This document shows, in pieces, positions 44,102 through 56,655 of a stretch of DNA of 64,000 bases. Where the stretch lies: the NCBI GenBank assembly GCA_003024175.1, contig MDYQ01000077.1, positions 1-64,000 of the forward strand, written 5' to 3'. The notes under the pieces were generated by a model. It was not told the DNA's origin, ran no database searches, and saw only the letters and a program-made list of their open reading frames with translations. The position numbers were made by a program, and so were the translations under genes. Origin of the DNA: Planoprotostelium fungivorum (taxonomy: Eukaryota; Evosea; Variosea; Cavosteliida; Cavosteliaceae). Position 1 is the first letter of the stretch; each line of letters starts with the position of its first letter.

Positions 44102-46823
44102 ATGATGCTCAGACTCTTCACCAGCAGACAGCGAATCAGCGCACCGCCAAAATGTTGGACCACTACGACTACTAATCGTGTGGCACTCGTCCAGAATGTG
44201 AATCCAGTCCGTCACATACGCTTCTCCGTACCAAAGAGGGAACAAATGAAACCTAACCCACCACTGAGCATCAGAACAAAGAGTCAGTTTCATTTGATCG
44301 CAACTCCTGATGATTGACACCAATCAATAGGCGAAAACTTTGTGCAATCTGTACCAAAACTCATGACCGAAGCTTCTACGTGAGTCATAGATGCATCACA
44401 CTTTTGGAAATGACGACACATCAGTTTTGTCAAAAACCAACCCGAGCGAGCGTTAGAAATTTATCAGAGAGCTCTCCGTCTCGAACCCAGAAACAGCGAG
44501 ATCATCCACCACATCATCCAGATGAGAGAACAGATCATCAACCAGATAGCTCAGTCCAAATCAGAAGAAGACGTGAGTTCGCATCAACGAAACATCACGA
44601 ATAAATCCATTCGTCTCAATTGAATTCACAGGCGAGAGAGGCTGCGGGCGAGCAGTTGACCGCACTTCGAAACGAATTGAATCAGCTGGTAGACATATCA
44701 CCCATCCCTTTCTTCCTCCGTATGCGTGCTTCATTTCTCTCCCTGTGGTACGATGACAAACAAGGTGAGATCGATCACGATGATCTCGATCACAATGATC
44801 TCGATCACGATCATGATGACGATCAGGTGCCATCAAAGACTACAAGAAGATCTTAGAAACCGAACAGAAGAACGTGTCCGTCATCTTGGCCATCTCCCAA
44901 CTCTACGGACAATTGGGTAACATCCGAGAGTCCCTGCAATTTATCGATCAGGCCCTCTCTTTATCTCAAGACGATCAAGTGCGTGAGCATCGATGAAGTC
45001 AATCTCTAACTGAATGACATCTATCACTTGAATCTACGATGGAATTGGAGTTGTGTAACGATCACAGTTACCAGAGATCTTGTCTGTACGATCGAGCACA
45101 CTGCTCGCGGCGGGAAGGAAAGAGGAGGCGATCGCGGACATCAAGAAGGCGCTGCAGATCAGACCGAACACGCCGGGAGCGAATATGTTATATGCCACTC
45201 TCATCAAGTGAGCACGATCATCCACCGCGATCATCACATCATCTTCATGACCGTGATCTCGACCATCACATCATCATAGTGATCTCGATCATCATCACCA
45301 TCATTGTGACACCAACTGATCGCAGGTCTGACGACCCCGAGGCAGCTCTGAAGGCCTTCGATCAGGAGATCCAATTCCTGCAGAGCGAGAAGAAGAGAGA
45401 TGTGAGAGAGATACTCACCTCTGCCCTCTGCACTCGCGCTTCCTTCTTGATGGAGTCCTCCCGATACAAGGAAGCCCTCGCAGATCTCAAATCTGCGTCG
45501 CGATCGATGCCGGGTACGTAGGCGTCTCATCGCATCACTCATCTTGATCAGATAACGCAGAGATACACGGACTGAAAGCCATGTGTCATCAGAATCTAGA
45601 CGAGAACAGAGAGGCCATATCTTCCTACAGTGATGCCATCGTTGCCATTGGAGACGATAAGATGTCCGTGCCGTATTATGCAGGCAGGGGGAAGGTGAGA
45701 AAAAAAGTTGACGGGGGTGGGGATCGAACTGCGGGCAGTTGTACTTCAACATGGAGCGTTACGAGGCTGCTCTGGGTGATTTGGAGAACGCTACGATCTG
45801 GGACAGAGGAGAGTCAATCTATGATCCGGAGTTGTACGGACTCAAAGCCAGATGCTGCATTCAACTCGCTGTGAGAAGACATCATCATCTGATCATCATC
45901 GTCATCCTGGTCTTCATCATGATCAACACATTCACCTCCATCTTCTGATCGCACCATCACGCATGCACGATGATGATCTGACTGATGTGATCAGAGTTAC
46001 AAATCAGCCAAGATAGAGGCCACTCAGTTTGTCAAATTTGATAACAACAGCATCCGATCGAGACTTCTGAGATGTGAGATTCTATTTCAATTGGAAGAGA
46101 ACAAAGTGGCACTGGCAGATCTTGAGAATCTCATGGCTGAGAATGAGAAAGAGGTACGTCCACCATCTCACATCACATTGTCAAATCTTCACATCATACT
46201 TCATACTAAACCTCACACTTCCACATACACATCCTCGCCTCACATTTTACATCACATCATACCACATCACAATTTGCATCACATCACATGATGTTCAAAC
46301 GTGACCTCGATCGACTCATCAAAAAGTGCTGATCGCATCGCGAAGGTCATCGCATTACGCCCGGAAGCATTTCAACTGTTGGGCATAGCTTACGAAGAAT
46401 CTTCTCAATGGGAGAAGGCGCTCGACGCTTTCACACGAGACTTGGAATCAAATTTCACACCTGATCGAACGGAAGTTCTCTCCCACAAGGCCAACGTGAT
46501 CCATCGTCATGTCACATCTCGATCTCATCGCGAACACATGATCACATCGCATCGCTCCACACGATCTCATTCTTCATCAGGTGTTACTTCAATTGGGTCG
46601 AGCAGAAGAATCCAAGTCGACCATGGACGAAGCCATCTCACTCGACGCCAACCGCTCCGACTTCTACATGCTGAGAGGAAGGGCGTTAGACAAGCTGGGC
46701 AGATACATCGACGCCGTGGAAGACATGAACACGGCCATAGAGAAGAGACCTCCTTTCGTGGATGCAAACAACAGACCTCGATACGAGGAAGAGAGGAACG
46801 CCATCATGGATAAGATCGAATAA
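44102..46823 (+). CDS. TPR-repeat protein, possibly mitochondrial
   Basis: A possible first exon (MMLRLFTSRQRISAPPKCW, then a basic run) resembles a mitochondrial presequence. TPR exons follow: ALEIYQRALRLEPRNSEI is reached with EIYQRALRLEPRNS, then LRNELNQLVDISPIPF, AIKDYKKILETEQKNVSV, QLYGQLGNIRESLQFIDQAL, DDPEAALKAFDQEIQFLQ, SRYKEALADLKSASRSMP, LYFNMERYEAALGDLENAT, EAFQLLGIAYEESSQWEKAL, AEESKSTMDEAISLDANRSD and GRYIDAVEDMNTAIEKRP. That is at least eight TPRs, across about ten introns. I do not recognise an orthologue. The link between the first exon and the TPR region is one base out of phase in my model, so the start is unsure. Stop TAA at 46821-46823. Confidence 0.55.
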
Positions 46824-46951
46824 AAGGGAGACGAACGATATAGAGGACGATGATGATGATAGGCGGGGGTGGGTTGTAACAGGCCTGTCAATCAAAAGAA
46901 ATCCCTATGATACCGCTGGATATTTCGTAAACGAAGTTTGAAGAGAGCTGC

Positions 46952-48701
46952 ATGCCCAACTTTATAAGGAAGAAATCGCAGTCAGATCTGAAGAGGCCAG
47001 TCCCGGCTGCACCTAGTTTGGATGACAGCATCAAGAGGGTGAGACCAACAAATCATCATATCATCTGTGAAAGTGCAGTGTTGTGAGCCCTCGTCATCTA
47101 ACGATATTGTGTCAGGTGTGGGATGTTCCTCTATCACGAACACCAACATGTAAAGACTTTCCTCGGCTGGCGGGTCGTATAGACGTCGTCGGATATCTAG
47201 ACGAGAGAGAAGAGATTCCAAAACCAATTATCATCAAAACAGAAGAGCCGCTGAGTACGTAGACATTGGATGAAATCACGCGCAACTCTTACGATTACAG
47301 TCACATCTGTTCGAAGTTACATCACAGAATACGGAAGAAGCAATCAGGTCGATTCAGAATCAGGTAACATTTCATCGTCAAAATGAGATCACCATCTTAC
47401 TGTAGACAGTGGAAAAGTACATCGATATCCTGGAGAGAGAACACATCTTCACCGTCGATGGTAACCTCTTCCTCATATCAGATGATCGATGGAACGATCT
47501 GGGCCTCCCCTCCTCCCTCACCGAGAGCCTAAAGAAGGTGATCGCGTCTCTCATCCATCACACCGTGATCTCACCTCCAACAGGCGGGAGCTGAGCAAGA
47601 CAAGAGACTCACCGCTAAATTGTCTCCAACAGCAGCTCACCGTCTCGTTTCTACCTTCTCCTTCGCCAGACGTTCCCTCCAATTGCTCCAGAACATCAAA
47701 TTGGACTCTGGAGAGAAATCGGAAGAGCAATTGAAGGACATCATGAAAGCATCAGAAGACAAGGAAGAATTTTCGGAGAGCTTCATCGCAGTCACGAACG
47801 CGGCCACGCTAAAGCCACCTCCGGAAGGTCAGCTCCGTCACTCATGAGAAAGACGTCCTCTGAATCTATCAGATGCAAAGTTGTATCACGTCGAGATCAG
47901 CAAGGTGATCGATGACTTGGCCGCGAGAACAGAAACACCGGAGAGGCAGCAGTTCATCAGAGAAGAGATCAAAAAGTTGCAGAATCGAGGACCCGTCTCA
48001 GAGATGCAGATGGTGATGGAAGCTTTCTTCAAGGTGATGATGATGCTGGTGATGGATGTGACGTCTCGACTGAAAGAAACAGACCATCGGGGAAGACTGT
48101 CGATTGGTGCGAATCTTGAAAGCCATCACACAGAACATCATTTTCGCCGGAATCTACGCCCTGAAGATGAAAGTGAGTTGTAGATGGAGGATGGGTCACG
48201 TGACCGGAAGCAGGTGCCACAGATACCGATGACGAGGGATGTTCCCACACGAGAGGGTTGGACGATTCTGGTGACTTTCACGAGAAATATCGTGACGGTC
48301 GTACACAGGAGGAGAGAACAGAGTTTGGGTGAGAATGAAAGACGATCTGTCCTCTCCTTTGCATCTTCACGAACATCACACGTGTCTCTCTCGTCGAGCG
48401 ATGATGTGGAATGACATTGTCATCATCTCGTCTTTGATGTCCATGTGATGACATCACCCAGCTACAGCACCTCCAGACGAAAAATATTGGTTCGAGTGGG
48501 AATTACGCATGGTCTTCGATAGTGAGGTGAGGCACTCTTCGATGGTGATGATGATCATCAGCACTGATCGTCGGACAGGTGAAGAGGTTGGAGTCATCTG
48601 GGCTACGCATCACTGAATTAGCGTTTGGTGAAGACGTCAATCCAAGGAAGAAGGAGGCCATACAGAAGGCATTGAGCAATGGTAGCCTCATATTGATCTG
48701 A
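46952..48701 (+). CDS. Uncharacterised protein with SAM-like segment
   Basis: ATG 46952 (MPNFIRKKSQSDLKRPVPA) opens a basic N-terminus. The second exon reads VWDVPLSRTPTCKDFPRLAG. Next comes a likely SAM domain (TVEKYIDILEREHIFTVDG, then DRWNDLGLPSSLTESLKK) with the usual W-x-DLGL core. Downstream helical exons include EEQLKDIMKASEDKEEFSES, ISKVIDDLAARTETPERQQF, VRILKAITQNIIFAGIYALK, TREGWTILVTF and YWFEWELRMVFDSEVKRLES. The end is SNGSLILI and a TGA. The pattern suggests a scaffold protein. No family is identified. Introns are 40-70 nt and one carries GTTGTAGATGG. Confidence 0.5.
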
Positions 48702-48888
48702 ATACAATGTTGTTTCATTAATGCTTTCTGATGGTGACGTGAGAATGTGAATCAGTATGAACAGCGTTCGATGCAGCGTCAGAGGGAATTCTCTGTTGTA
48801 CTTTGTTACCATTATCCAATGGTAATGTTCAGTCATGTACAAATCGATAGTTGATCGAGAAGGCGTTGTGCAAATCATCAAATGTTCA

Positions 48889-51800
48889 TTATGTACTCGT
48901 TTTACCACAGACTGTCCAAAAACTTGGCCAGGAAAGAACGAATCGTGAGGACCAACAGGTCACACTCTTCGGCCTCTGGCACCACCGTTATACTTGCCCC
49001 GTTGACCACACTGATCTGAATCCTCCACTCTTCTTCTACCTTAACCTGTCGTGCCGGTCACATCGCAATCGTCATCATCGATCGATCGTCACCCTGATCG
49101 CCCTTGGATGACGGATGAACGCGAACGACTCGACTTCTTCTTCTCTTGTTCTGATGATGCAACGATCGAGCTCCACGACAACTTCTCCCTTCACCCTCTC
49201 CTCTTCCCTCAGCCATTCGACTTGGAACACCGCCACGCCGGCCAATTGAAATGCCTCCAGAGGAGGAGTGATAGCGGGGCACACCTTCACCACCGTTGTC
49301 TTTGGTGATTCGAGAGGGTCACCCTTCTTTCCCTCCAAATCGAACGGCACGCAGAGGACAGATAGACAGTAGCCGATGTCATCAACGTCGCATGTGAAGA
49401 CGTTCTTCTTCACGCCGGTGCTGGATCTTTTAAGTGAAGAATCGACTCGATTCCACAGGCAGTGAACTTTGCCGCCGCGTGGGATGCCGCCAGCCCATCT
49501 GATCTTGGCGACCAGTCTGATTTTGAATGAGACGTGATCGATTAGAGGATGAGATGGAGAGGTCACGTGTTGTTGTGATGGGGCGAGCCGATGACGGTGA
49601 CCGATTCTAATTTGGGCCAATCGGTCTCGACTGCATCTTTCGATGTGATGGTGATCGGGTCTCCCGTCTGATGTCAAGTCAACATTGGGAAATCCGTTGT
49701 TCTTCTTACCAGTTCACTCCATTGATTGTGACGCGGGGAGATGATGCATCTCATCTCACAGGACACGTCTGCTGGCGTCAAAGTGTACTCGTGTTCGTTA
49801 GCTCCAGTTATGAGCGTGAATCCTGCTCATCATTTTATCTCATGCAATGTGTATCTCACTGATCACCTGCATCTTGAGGTCCTTCCGGGTGGTTCGACAC
49901 GGTGGCCGATCTTCTGTACCATTGATAAACACAAGTATCTACACTGCAATCTCTGTAGTCCCCGCACACTTTGATCTTGTGAGATTGCATCATGACACCT
50001 GCATCCATCATCTCTTTGTCGTCTGATTCTATAAGGTCACCTTCAATCGTGGCGTTCTCCAATTTGGGCTCTTTATAATGCAGTCTGGCCAGGTCAAATG
50101 CATCCGAACTCTGCGAGGAACCCGCCACGCCATCCCAACGAACTGGTGTGTAGAAGAACTGAACGAAAGACTTTGTATCTCCTCTGTAGTGAAAGAAGGG
50201 TAGTGCGGTGGTGATCTGATGTATTCAGATTTATGAATGAGAGTGAAGACTTACGGTGGGAGCCGTTGAGAGAGACTGAAGTGAATATGAAACCTTCCAT
50301 TTGTATTCGCTCTTTCCTTCTTTTCCACCCTAAATCACGGTAAAAAGAGGATATTCTGGTTGTCGACACATGTTCATGCTCTTCTCACCTGATACGTTCC
50401 ACAACCCTCCAAAAGCGGTGTACCTTCCTCTGATCGGATGATGCGAACGTGAACTTGACTGACCTGAATCGAACTCACTCACTCGCCTTCGCATCGTCCT
50501 CACCTTTGGCTTTCCTTGATGTATGATGGGGGTCACGACCACGCTGGGTCGTCCCATCAGTCCATCTTCTCTCATCGGTGTGTATCTACAACGCGTCACT
50601 TGATGTCCTCACGTCTCCACCTCACTTGATACGTAGAGTACGTCCCACATCTAGAGCCACTGGGAAGTAAACTCGATTCCCATCATTCTCTCTGATCTTC
50701 CTCCACAGGCCATATTCATCCTCTTCAAAGTCTTCCTTGTATCGAAGCTCCACCCTCTCCCTGCTCGATCTCAACTTCTGATGGGTCGACCCATTCACTC
50801 ACGCTTGACGATACCAATGGATGAGACTCTCTCCTTGCTGTCCTCCGCGATACGTGGCCCTGACGATCATCTCCTCTCCTTCCACACATTCACCCAAGAC
50901 CTGCAGATGAGTGCATTCGGGGGGAGAAGGAGTCACGAGACCGTTCATTCTCAGTAGAACTACGGGCCCTTTCGTTCCGTCTTCTCTCTGAGGTGTGATC
51001 GTCGCGATGATGACGTGTCCGACTTCATCATCGGACAGGAGCAGCTCATCGGTCGTCTCAGACAACTCGACAGCGTTCACCCTCTGGACGTATCCACCGC
51101 GCAATGATTCTTCTTCTGATGGTGTGAAAGAAGCTGAATGGATGGTGAGAGGGGTGGGTGATGTTCTGAACGTGACGAGTACCTCGTTTCTTGTACCAGG
51201 AGATGATGGGAGGAGAGGGAGAACCTCCAAAATAGATCCAAGTTAGTTTGAGACGAGAGCCTTCTGCTGCATTACCATTCATAGAGGCACTACCGGGCAA
51301 CAATCTGATCAGATGAGCTATCATGTGATGAACAGACGATCGTCATCCGACGATCAATGATGATCATGTGCAGAGACGACAGAGTTTGAAATATGTCAGA
51401 CCAGAGGAATCCATAGAAACTAAATCACCTTGGTAACCCAGGCGTGATGACCGAAGACGTCACGCACAGCTGTGACTTTCCACACACCCCTTCCCTCCAT
51501 CAGCTCCTCCCAACCCCATCTCATCTCACCTCTCGCATCGAAAGGAACAAATTGAAAGACCAAGAGGTGCCCGATGTCATCATAAGAAGGACAATACTCC
51601 ACGAAGCTATCACTTGTCTTTCCTTCCGTCACGGGAGCTAAGAAGCCCAATTGGCTGGCGTCTCCTGAACCTGACAACGTCACGCTGAGTCACAGCGAAT
51701 CACGCTCACCCCAACACTCGCACATACCGATACCTCGCATTCCTCTGATAGATCTCATCTTTGGGCTGGAACGATTGAGACGAAGACCTTCAGAATGATG

Positions 51801-53855
51801 ACGGTGGAGAGATGAAAATCACCTCGGTGGTGGAGTGCCCGCAGGCTTGGGACAAGTACAGATGTCTCTGGGTGTGGAGCGGTACCAAGCGTAACGGTGC
51901 ATACCGGGTGGACCACCGGTGTAGACTCCTTCTGCTCTCAACAACTCCCCCTCTTGATGTCTGTGACGTTGACGTCAGTCGTATTGTGAAGAAGAAAAAG
52001 AGGATGGATCGCACCGCACCTCCCAGACACTCCGAGGTGGATGAAAGCGGGGACGGAAGGCCGGACGATGGAGCTGTGGCTCCAAGACGGCTTCCCAATG
52101 GTTCCGTCCGCCCTGACTGGTGTCACTCTGACAGATATCACCTTGTCTGCGTCCTCAAATCCCAGCGTCAGACCGTTCCCACAGTTTTCCAACTGGAAAT
52201 CGATCAACTCCACTCCCTCTGTAACGGTCCACCTTGTACTTCTCTGCATCCACACTGTTCTCATCCAACGGTGAAACGCTCCTGTACCATTCGAATTTCG
52301 TGTCGCCCTCTCTGCCTCCCACGTAACGATAACTGACCGTCAATCGTTGGTCTTCTCTGGCTGGGCCGACCAGGTCAACCTGCTGGACGGAGGGTAACAA
52401 AGAAGAGATGCAAGGAGTGAAGAGGCTGATGTCGATGTACCACCCGTCGTCGCCTCTTAACAAGAGGTCTAACCTGAGGGAGCGATCGATGTGTTGGTAT
52501 TCCAATCGTATAGTCTGTGGAGGTGAGAGGAAGAAGGAAGATGAGACGCGACCTCTCCGTCTGCCACGTGTTTCTCTTCGAAATTTCCTTCTGTATCGCT
52601 GGCGTACCAACGAAAGTGGTACATGGGAGCTGTTGCGAGGTGAACAGTTTGCCCGGGAGAGTAGGATCATTCACCTTCCTCAATCTTCCACACAGCGATG
52701 GCTGTCAGCACTTGCTGTTCTGTCGTTTGACCCTCTATGACGAGAGATTTGAGTCTTTCATCTGAACCATCCATCATGTAACGATTGCAGTGATCTATCG
52801 TCAACTGGTCAGGATCTACTTCTGTTTGAGACTCACCCAATAGTGTTGATGTTGCTCTCGCGGTGTCTGTCGAGTCGAGGTCGATTTCCACTTGATGTCC
52901 TCTGAGGCTACCGATGTCGAAGAACCATTCTTTCGGTACGGAGAAGCCTGTCTGAATGGAATACTTTGTACAGAGGGGAATGCAACGATTCAGGAAGATC
53001 TTCATCACATGTGACGTCTCTGTCTTCAATCTCAGACTCTGACGTCAGACAGTTGATAAAAGACAATGATTTGATGATGAGATGATGACGACAGCGGTAC
53101 CTTTTCCGTTGATTTTTCTCAAGTTGGAACAGCAGATGAAACAACTCAATTCAGACGAAGTGATTTGGATCTGAGAATGAGTGCCAGACTCTCTCATGAG
53201 CAGTGTGATCGATGTGTCTTGTATGGGGTTGTTTGTAATGCGAACAGACTAAGATGATGTCACTCGGTGGTGATGACAAAGCGATACCTCTAATTTTGGA
53301 AGGTTGTTCAGTCCTTTGAGTGAATTCAGACGATTATCTGCCATGAAGAGCACCTGGAAGCCGTCAGTGATGAAACGATCGCAACGGAATGATCACCGTC
53401 AGCTGAGGTTGTAACCTCATGCCATCGAAAGAAGTGATATAGTTACCACTCAAAGACAATATCTGAAGGCAGACGCTTGAGTTCAGGTCTCTCGTAGATG
53501 AACCCACCTCTAATCTTGGAAACGAATCCAATTCGCTCGTCGATGTGATGTCGTTCGTGTTCAAAATTAATTCTCTCAGCGAGGGGAGTTGAGACGCCTG
53601 TAGACCCACCAGTGATTGAGATGTCAACTTGTTGCCCGACACGTCCAGCACCCTCAGAGCTGGTAGATATCCTAGACCATTGAAATTTGATATCAGATTG
53701 CCTCTCGCGTACAAGAACTCTAATCGGTGTCGATTGAGGTCGATCTGTTCGAATGATCTCAAATTTAGATCGTTCAGCTTCTCTCGCGTCTGTCTCCATC
53801 AGATGACACCTTATCTCATCCTCCTCACAGCTCGTAGTTGTGGACTACCAGGCAT
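48889..53855 (-). CDS. AIR9-like protein: LRR plus A9 beta-sandwich repeats
   Basis: AIR9 is a cytoskeleton-associated protein first known from the plant cortical division site, with relatives in trypanosomatids. The start MPGSPQLRA at ATG 53855 joins TREKLNDLNLRSFEQIDLNR and an LRR stack (LEFLYARGNLISNFNGLG, LPALRVLDVSGNKL, LPSLRELILNTNDI, LQILSLSGNYITSF). A series of A9-type repeats follows, with G(x)AVEG...YxGGxEG...WYR patterns: REDQRLTVSYRYVGGREG with TKFEWYR, EGSRLKLTWIYFGGSPS, VLGECVEGEEMIVRATY with RGGQQGESLIHWYR, and LVAKIRWAGGIPRGGK. Strands such as GHVIIATITPQREDGTKG lie between. The terminal exon ends FLAKFWTVCGKTST. I count at least six repeats; exact exon joins were not all fixed. 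The plant basic N-terminal microtubule-binding region is not evident. An upstream in-frame ATG (53966) is possible but lies only 17 bp from the U1-70K start. Confidence 0.75.
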
Positions 53856-53983
53856 CGCATCCTCCTGCTCAATTTGTAAGCTGGATGATTTCGGCTGATG
53901 ATTTTTCTCGAAACTTTTTTTCGGTCTGAAATCTGCGAAGCGAGGACGAGACACACGCACGATCATTCGATACAAAAGCGAAA

Positions 53984-55151
53984 ATGAATCAGCCAGGATT
54001 ACCCCCGAATCTCATGATTATGTTCTCTCCCAGGCCCAGGTTGGCCTTCATTCCTGCGGAGAAAGAGAAGGCCCCTCTTCCACCCTACAGCGGAGTCAGT
54101 GACTACATGTCCTTCTTTGAGAACCCCGCAGAGGTGCCTCCTATGGCGCCTCAGTATCCATTCGAAACGAGAAGAGCCAGAAAACAGAGAATGAATCAGT
54201 CTCGTTTGAATGCCCACAAGGAGAAGCTCGTTGAGCTCGCCAAGAGTTGTGAGTCTCTATCATTTGATTTGGAATGATCCGGATTAAAACATCACAGGGG
54301 AGCCCGCTAAAGACCCCAATGCAACTGGAGATCCATACAAGACCATCTTTGTCGGTCGTCTGGTGAGACATTATTCACATGTTTTCCTGATATGGTCTCT
54401 GATTCGAAAAAACAGAGCTACCAAACAACCGAATACAAGCTCAAGAGAGAATTCGAGTCTTATGGACCCATCAAGAAGGTGAGAGCCTTCATCTCTACAC
54501 CATCTCTGATTCAATCAGGTGAGAGTCGTAATGGACACCAACGGCAAACCTCGCGGCTACGGATTCATCGAGTACGAGAAGGAGAAGGACGTCAAGAGTG
54601 AGTCTCCATCTCACATCTCCCGAATCCTCATTGGATCGATCTCATCTCATTTCCAATCAGGTGCCTACCGATCGGCCGACGGTAAGAAGATCGACGAGAA
54701 GAGAGTCGTTGTAGACGTAGAGAGGGGCAGAACTGACCGCAGCTGGAGACCGAGAAGACTCGGAGGTGGCCTGGGTTTCACACGAAGAGGAGCTAAAGAA
54801 GTCAACCAGTCCTTTTCCGGCAGGTGATCTCTCATCATCATCGCATCCCATCTGATCGTGTCGATCAGAGAGCCACCATCTCACGACGACCCCCGCGGCA
54901 TGGCAGACGACAGAGGCAGAGACGACAGAGGCAGAGACGACAGAGGCAGAGACGACCGAGACAGGAGAGATCACCGAGACGATCGCGGACGAGATCATCG
55001 CGATGATCGCGGGAGAGATGATCGAGGAAGAGATGATCGAGACAGAAGAGATCACAGAGAAGAGAGGAGGGATGACAGACACAGAGACGATAGGAGAGGT
55101 GAACCGAGAGACCGTCACAGAGACGAAGACAGGAGGGACAGGAGATACTGA
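53984..55151 (+). CDS. SNRNP70: U1 snRNP 70 kDa protein
   Basis: U1-70K binds U1 snRNA stem-loop I and helps define 5' splice sites. From ATG 53984: [20 protein letters not shown] and [13 protein letters not shown] (the conserved N-terminal arm that contacts U1-C and Sm), [17 protein letters not shown] (RNP2), [35 protein letters not shown] (RNP1), [18 protein letters not shown] and [16 protein letters not shown]. The C-terminus is a low-complexity Arg/Asp/Glu tail built partly from a 15-bp tandem repeat (about 54908-54960) encoding DDRGR. It ends DRRDRRY at a TGA. Five short introns. Order and length fit the family well. Confidence 0.95.
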
Positions 55152-55304
55152 GAGGTGAGAGATGAGAGAAGATGAGTGTTGACAGAAGGGAGGTGTGGGC
55201 CGTGGGTGAGATGTCTGGTAAGAGTCATCATAAATGAAACATTTCGAAACATGTGTTTTCAAGATGCAAAAAGTTCAACTTTCAATTGTTTATGTTCACG
55301 TTAT

Positions 55305-55334
55305 GGACTCTTGATTGGACTCTTGATTGGACTC
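55305..55334. repeat. 12-bp tandem repeat GGACTCTTGATT
   Basis: Two perfect units plus half a third in the 280-bp spacer between the convergent U1-70K and CTF8 genes. Nothing else is recognised in that spacer. Confidence 0.8.
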
Positions 55335-55434
55335 TTTTTGTATTGCTCAGAGATCATGAGATGGGGTCGTGTGCTGAATAGAAACTTCTTTCGAATGACG
55401 CCGGTGATGTGATATTCGATCTGTGTGTTAATGA

Positions 55435-55908
55435 TCAGAAGAGATGCATCGTCGGGGATGATCTCACTCTTGTATCGTCTCCACTTCCCTCTTTGAGCTG
55501 TGAGATGGTGGGTGATGTGAATGGATGGTTGGTCTTCACCTCTGTTCTCTGTGTGACCAGAAGAGGTTTTGGGAGAGTGACCACTTTGCCCTCCAAGGAG
55601 TGATTTCCGATCTCTAATGTGACACTCTTCGTATGCAGATCAGATGATTGCATTTCTGTCTGAACACTCACCTTCTCGACTCTCAATTTTCCAAGACAGA
55701 CGCTCGCATCTTTCGCCAAGTCTTTCAGAACCTCCGATGGATTGGGCTCGATGTTACCTTGTAACTCTAGAGAGATCCATTCTGGAAATGAACCGTTCTC
55801 CGTGACTTCCAAAGGCACGAGGATGGGGATCTCCATGTTCGTGTTCAACTCGCAATTTTTGGCGGGATCAGGTGAGGCAAAACAACGAGGCTCGCAAAGA
55901 CCTGTCAT
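55435..55908 (-). CDS. CTF8: CTF8, subunit of the CTF18 clamp loader
   Basis: CTF8 joins DCC1 and CTF18 in the alternative PCNA loader needed for sister-chromatid cohesion. Blocks: MEIPILVPLEVTENGSFPEW, ISLELQGNIEPNPSEVLKD and, after a 45-nt intron (GTGAGTGTTCAG to CATACGAAG), SVTLEIGNHSLEGKVVTLPK with PLLVTQRTE. The human protein has EWVLMELQGEIE and IVGHHILYGKIIHLEKP at the same places. About 140 residues is normal for the family. The start is either ATG 55908 or the downstream Met of MEIPILV; the segment between them looks partly intron-like. Confidence 0.8.
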   Translation of the reverse strand: MTGLCEPRCFASPDPAKNCELNTNMEIPILVPLEVTENGSFPEWISLELQGNIEPNPSEVLKDLAKDASVCLGKLRVEKVSVQTEMQSSDLHTKSVTLEIGNHSLEGKVVTLPKPLLVTQRTEVKTNHPFTSPTISQLKEGSGDDTRVRSSPTMHLF

Positions 55909-55950
55909 TGTTCGAAAGGAAGAATCGAAATGAACGAAGACGAAACCATT

Positions 55951-56610
55951 TTATACACGAGAATAGGTGATCTCCATCCTGGACCTCAAGTGTTCCACCC
56001 AGTCGCGCAGAATCTTCTCTCGTTCCACTCTCGTGTCCCTACAAGAGAAACCTCCCTCGTGAAATTGTCGGTCGGGCGCACTTTCTAGCACGAGATCTGC
56101 CTCTTCTGACGATGAGACTCCAAAGACATCGAAGTTACTTGATTTGCTTCTCTTCACCACCACCCTCTCGTCGCCTACAAGAAGGCCCAGCATCTCTATG
56201 TTGCCCTTCCAGCTGGCAAACATCAAGCCCTCTTGGACTTGTATCTCTGGACGAGTCATAAAGAACTTGAAGGCGGGCAAGTTGTTTTTGAGCACAGCGT
56301 CGACAAAGTGAACTGTCTCGAAGCTGTACATCTTGTCGGCCACTTGTCTGAGACGTCGTGAAGACAGTCTGACAGCCTTCCAGGCTCGCAGCTCGTCCAC
56401 GGACTCTACAGACCGCTTCTGTTCCTCTCTCTGCTTCTGCTCCATTCTAAACCTGAGGTCCTCTCGTGTGAGGCGTATGGATTCGTACTCTATTCCGCAT
56501 TGGCAATGGGCGGGATAGATGGGGTATACTCTGTTGGGGTCGAAGTGAAAGAGAAACTGCAAGATGAGATCTTGGATATCAAGCGACTCCAGAACTCTGT
56601 GAGTGGTCAT
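55951..56610 (-). CDS. F-box-like protein, intact copy B
   Basis: One open frame of 219 codons from ATG 56610 (MTTHRVLESLDIQDLILQFL). The N-terminal helices and LSSRRLRQVADKMYSFETV are F-box-like. A Cys-containing segment (YPAHCQCGIEYESIRL) and an ankyrin-like unit (NNLPAFKFFMTRPEIQVQ, ASWKGNIEMLGLLVGDERV) follow. The C-terminus is mixed and charged. It is the intact counterpart of the broken copy at 29642-30303; the two are about 26 kb apart, in the same orientation and highly alike including part of the upstream flank. F-box proteins recruit substrates to SCF ubiquitin ligases. No substrate is known here. Confidence 0.65.
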   Translation of the reverse strand: MTTHRVLESLDIQDLILQFLFHFDPNRVYPIYPAHCQCGIEYESIRLTREDLRFRMEQKQREEQKRSVESVDELRAWKAVRLSSRRLRQVADKMYSFETVHFVDAVLKNNLPAFKFFMTRPEIQVQEGLMFASWKGNIEMLGLLVGDERVVVKRSKSSNFDVFGVSSSEEADLVLESAPDRQFHEGGFSCRDTRVEREKILRDWVEHLRSRMEITYSRV

Positions 56611-56655
56611 CCTTCTTCTGGTCTGAGGGTTGTGGTCTGCAAAAGCGGAACTCTT

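Noticed and set aside
55850-55870. TTTTTGGCGGGAT as a member of the GGCGGGAAA family
   Set aside because: It lies in or at the edge of CTF8 coding sequence (PDPAKNCEL) and lacks the full box, so it was left out.
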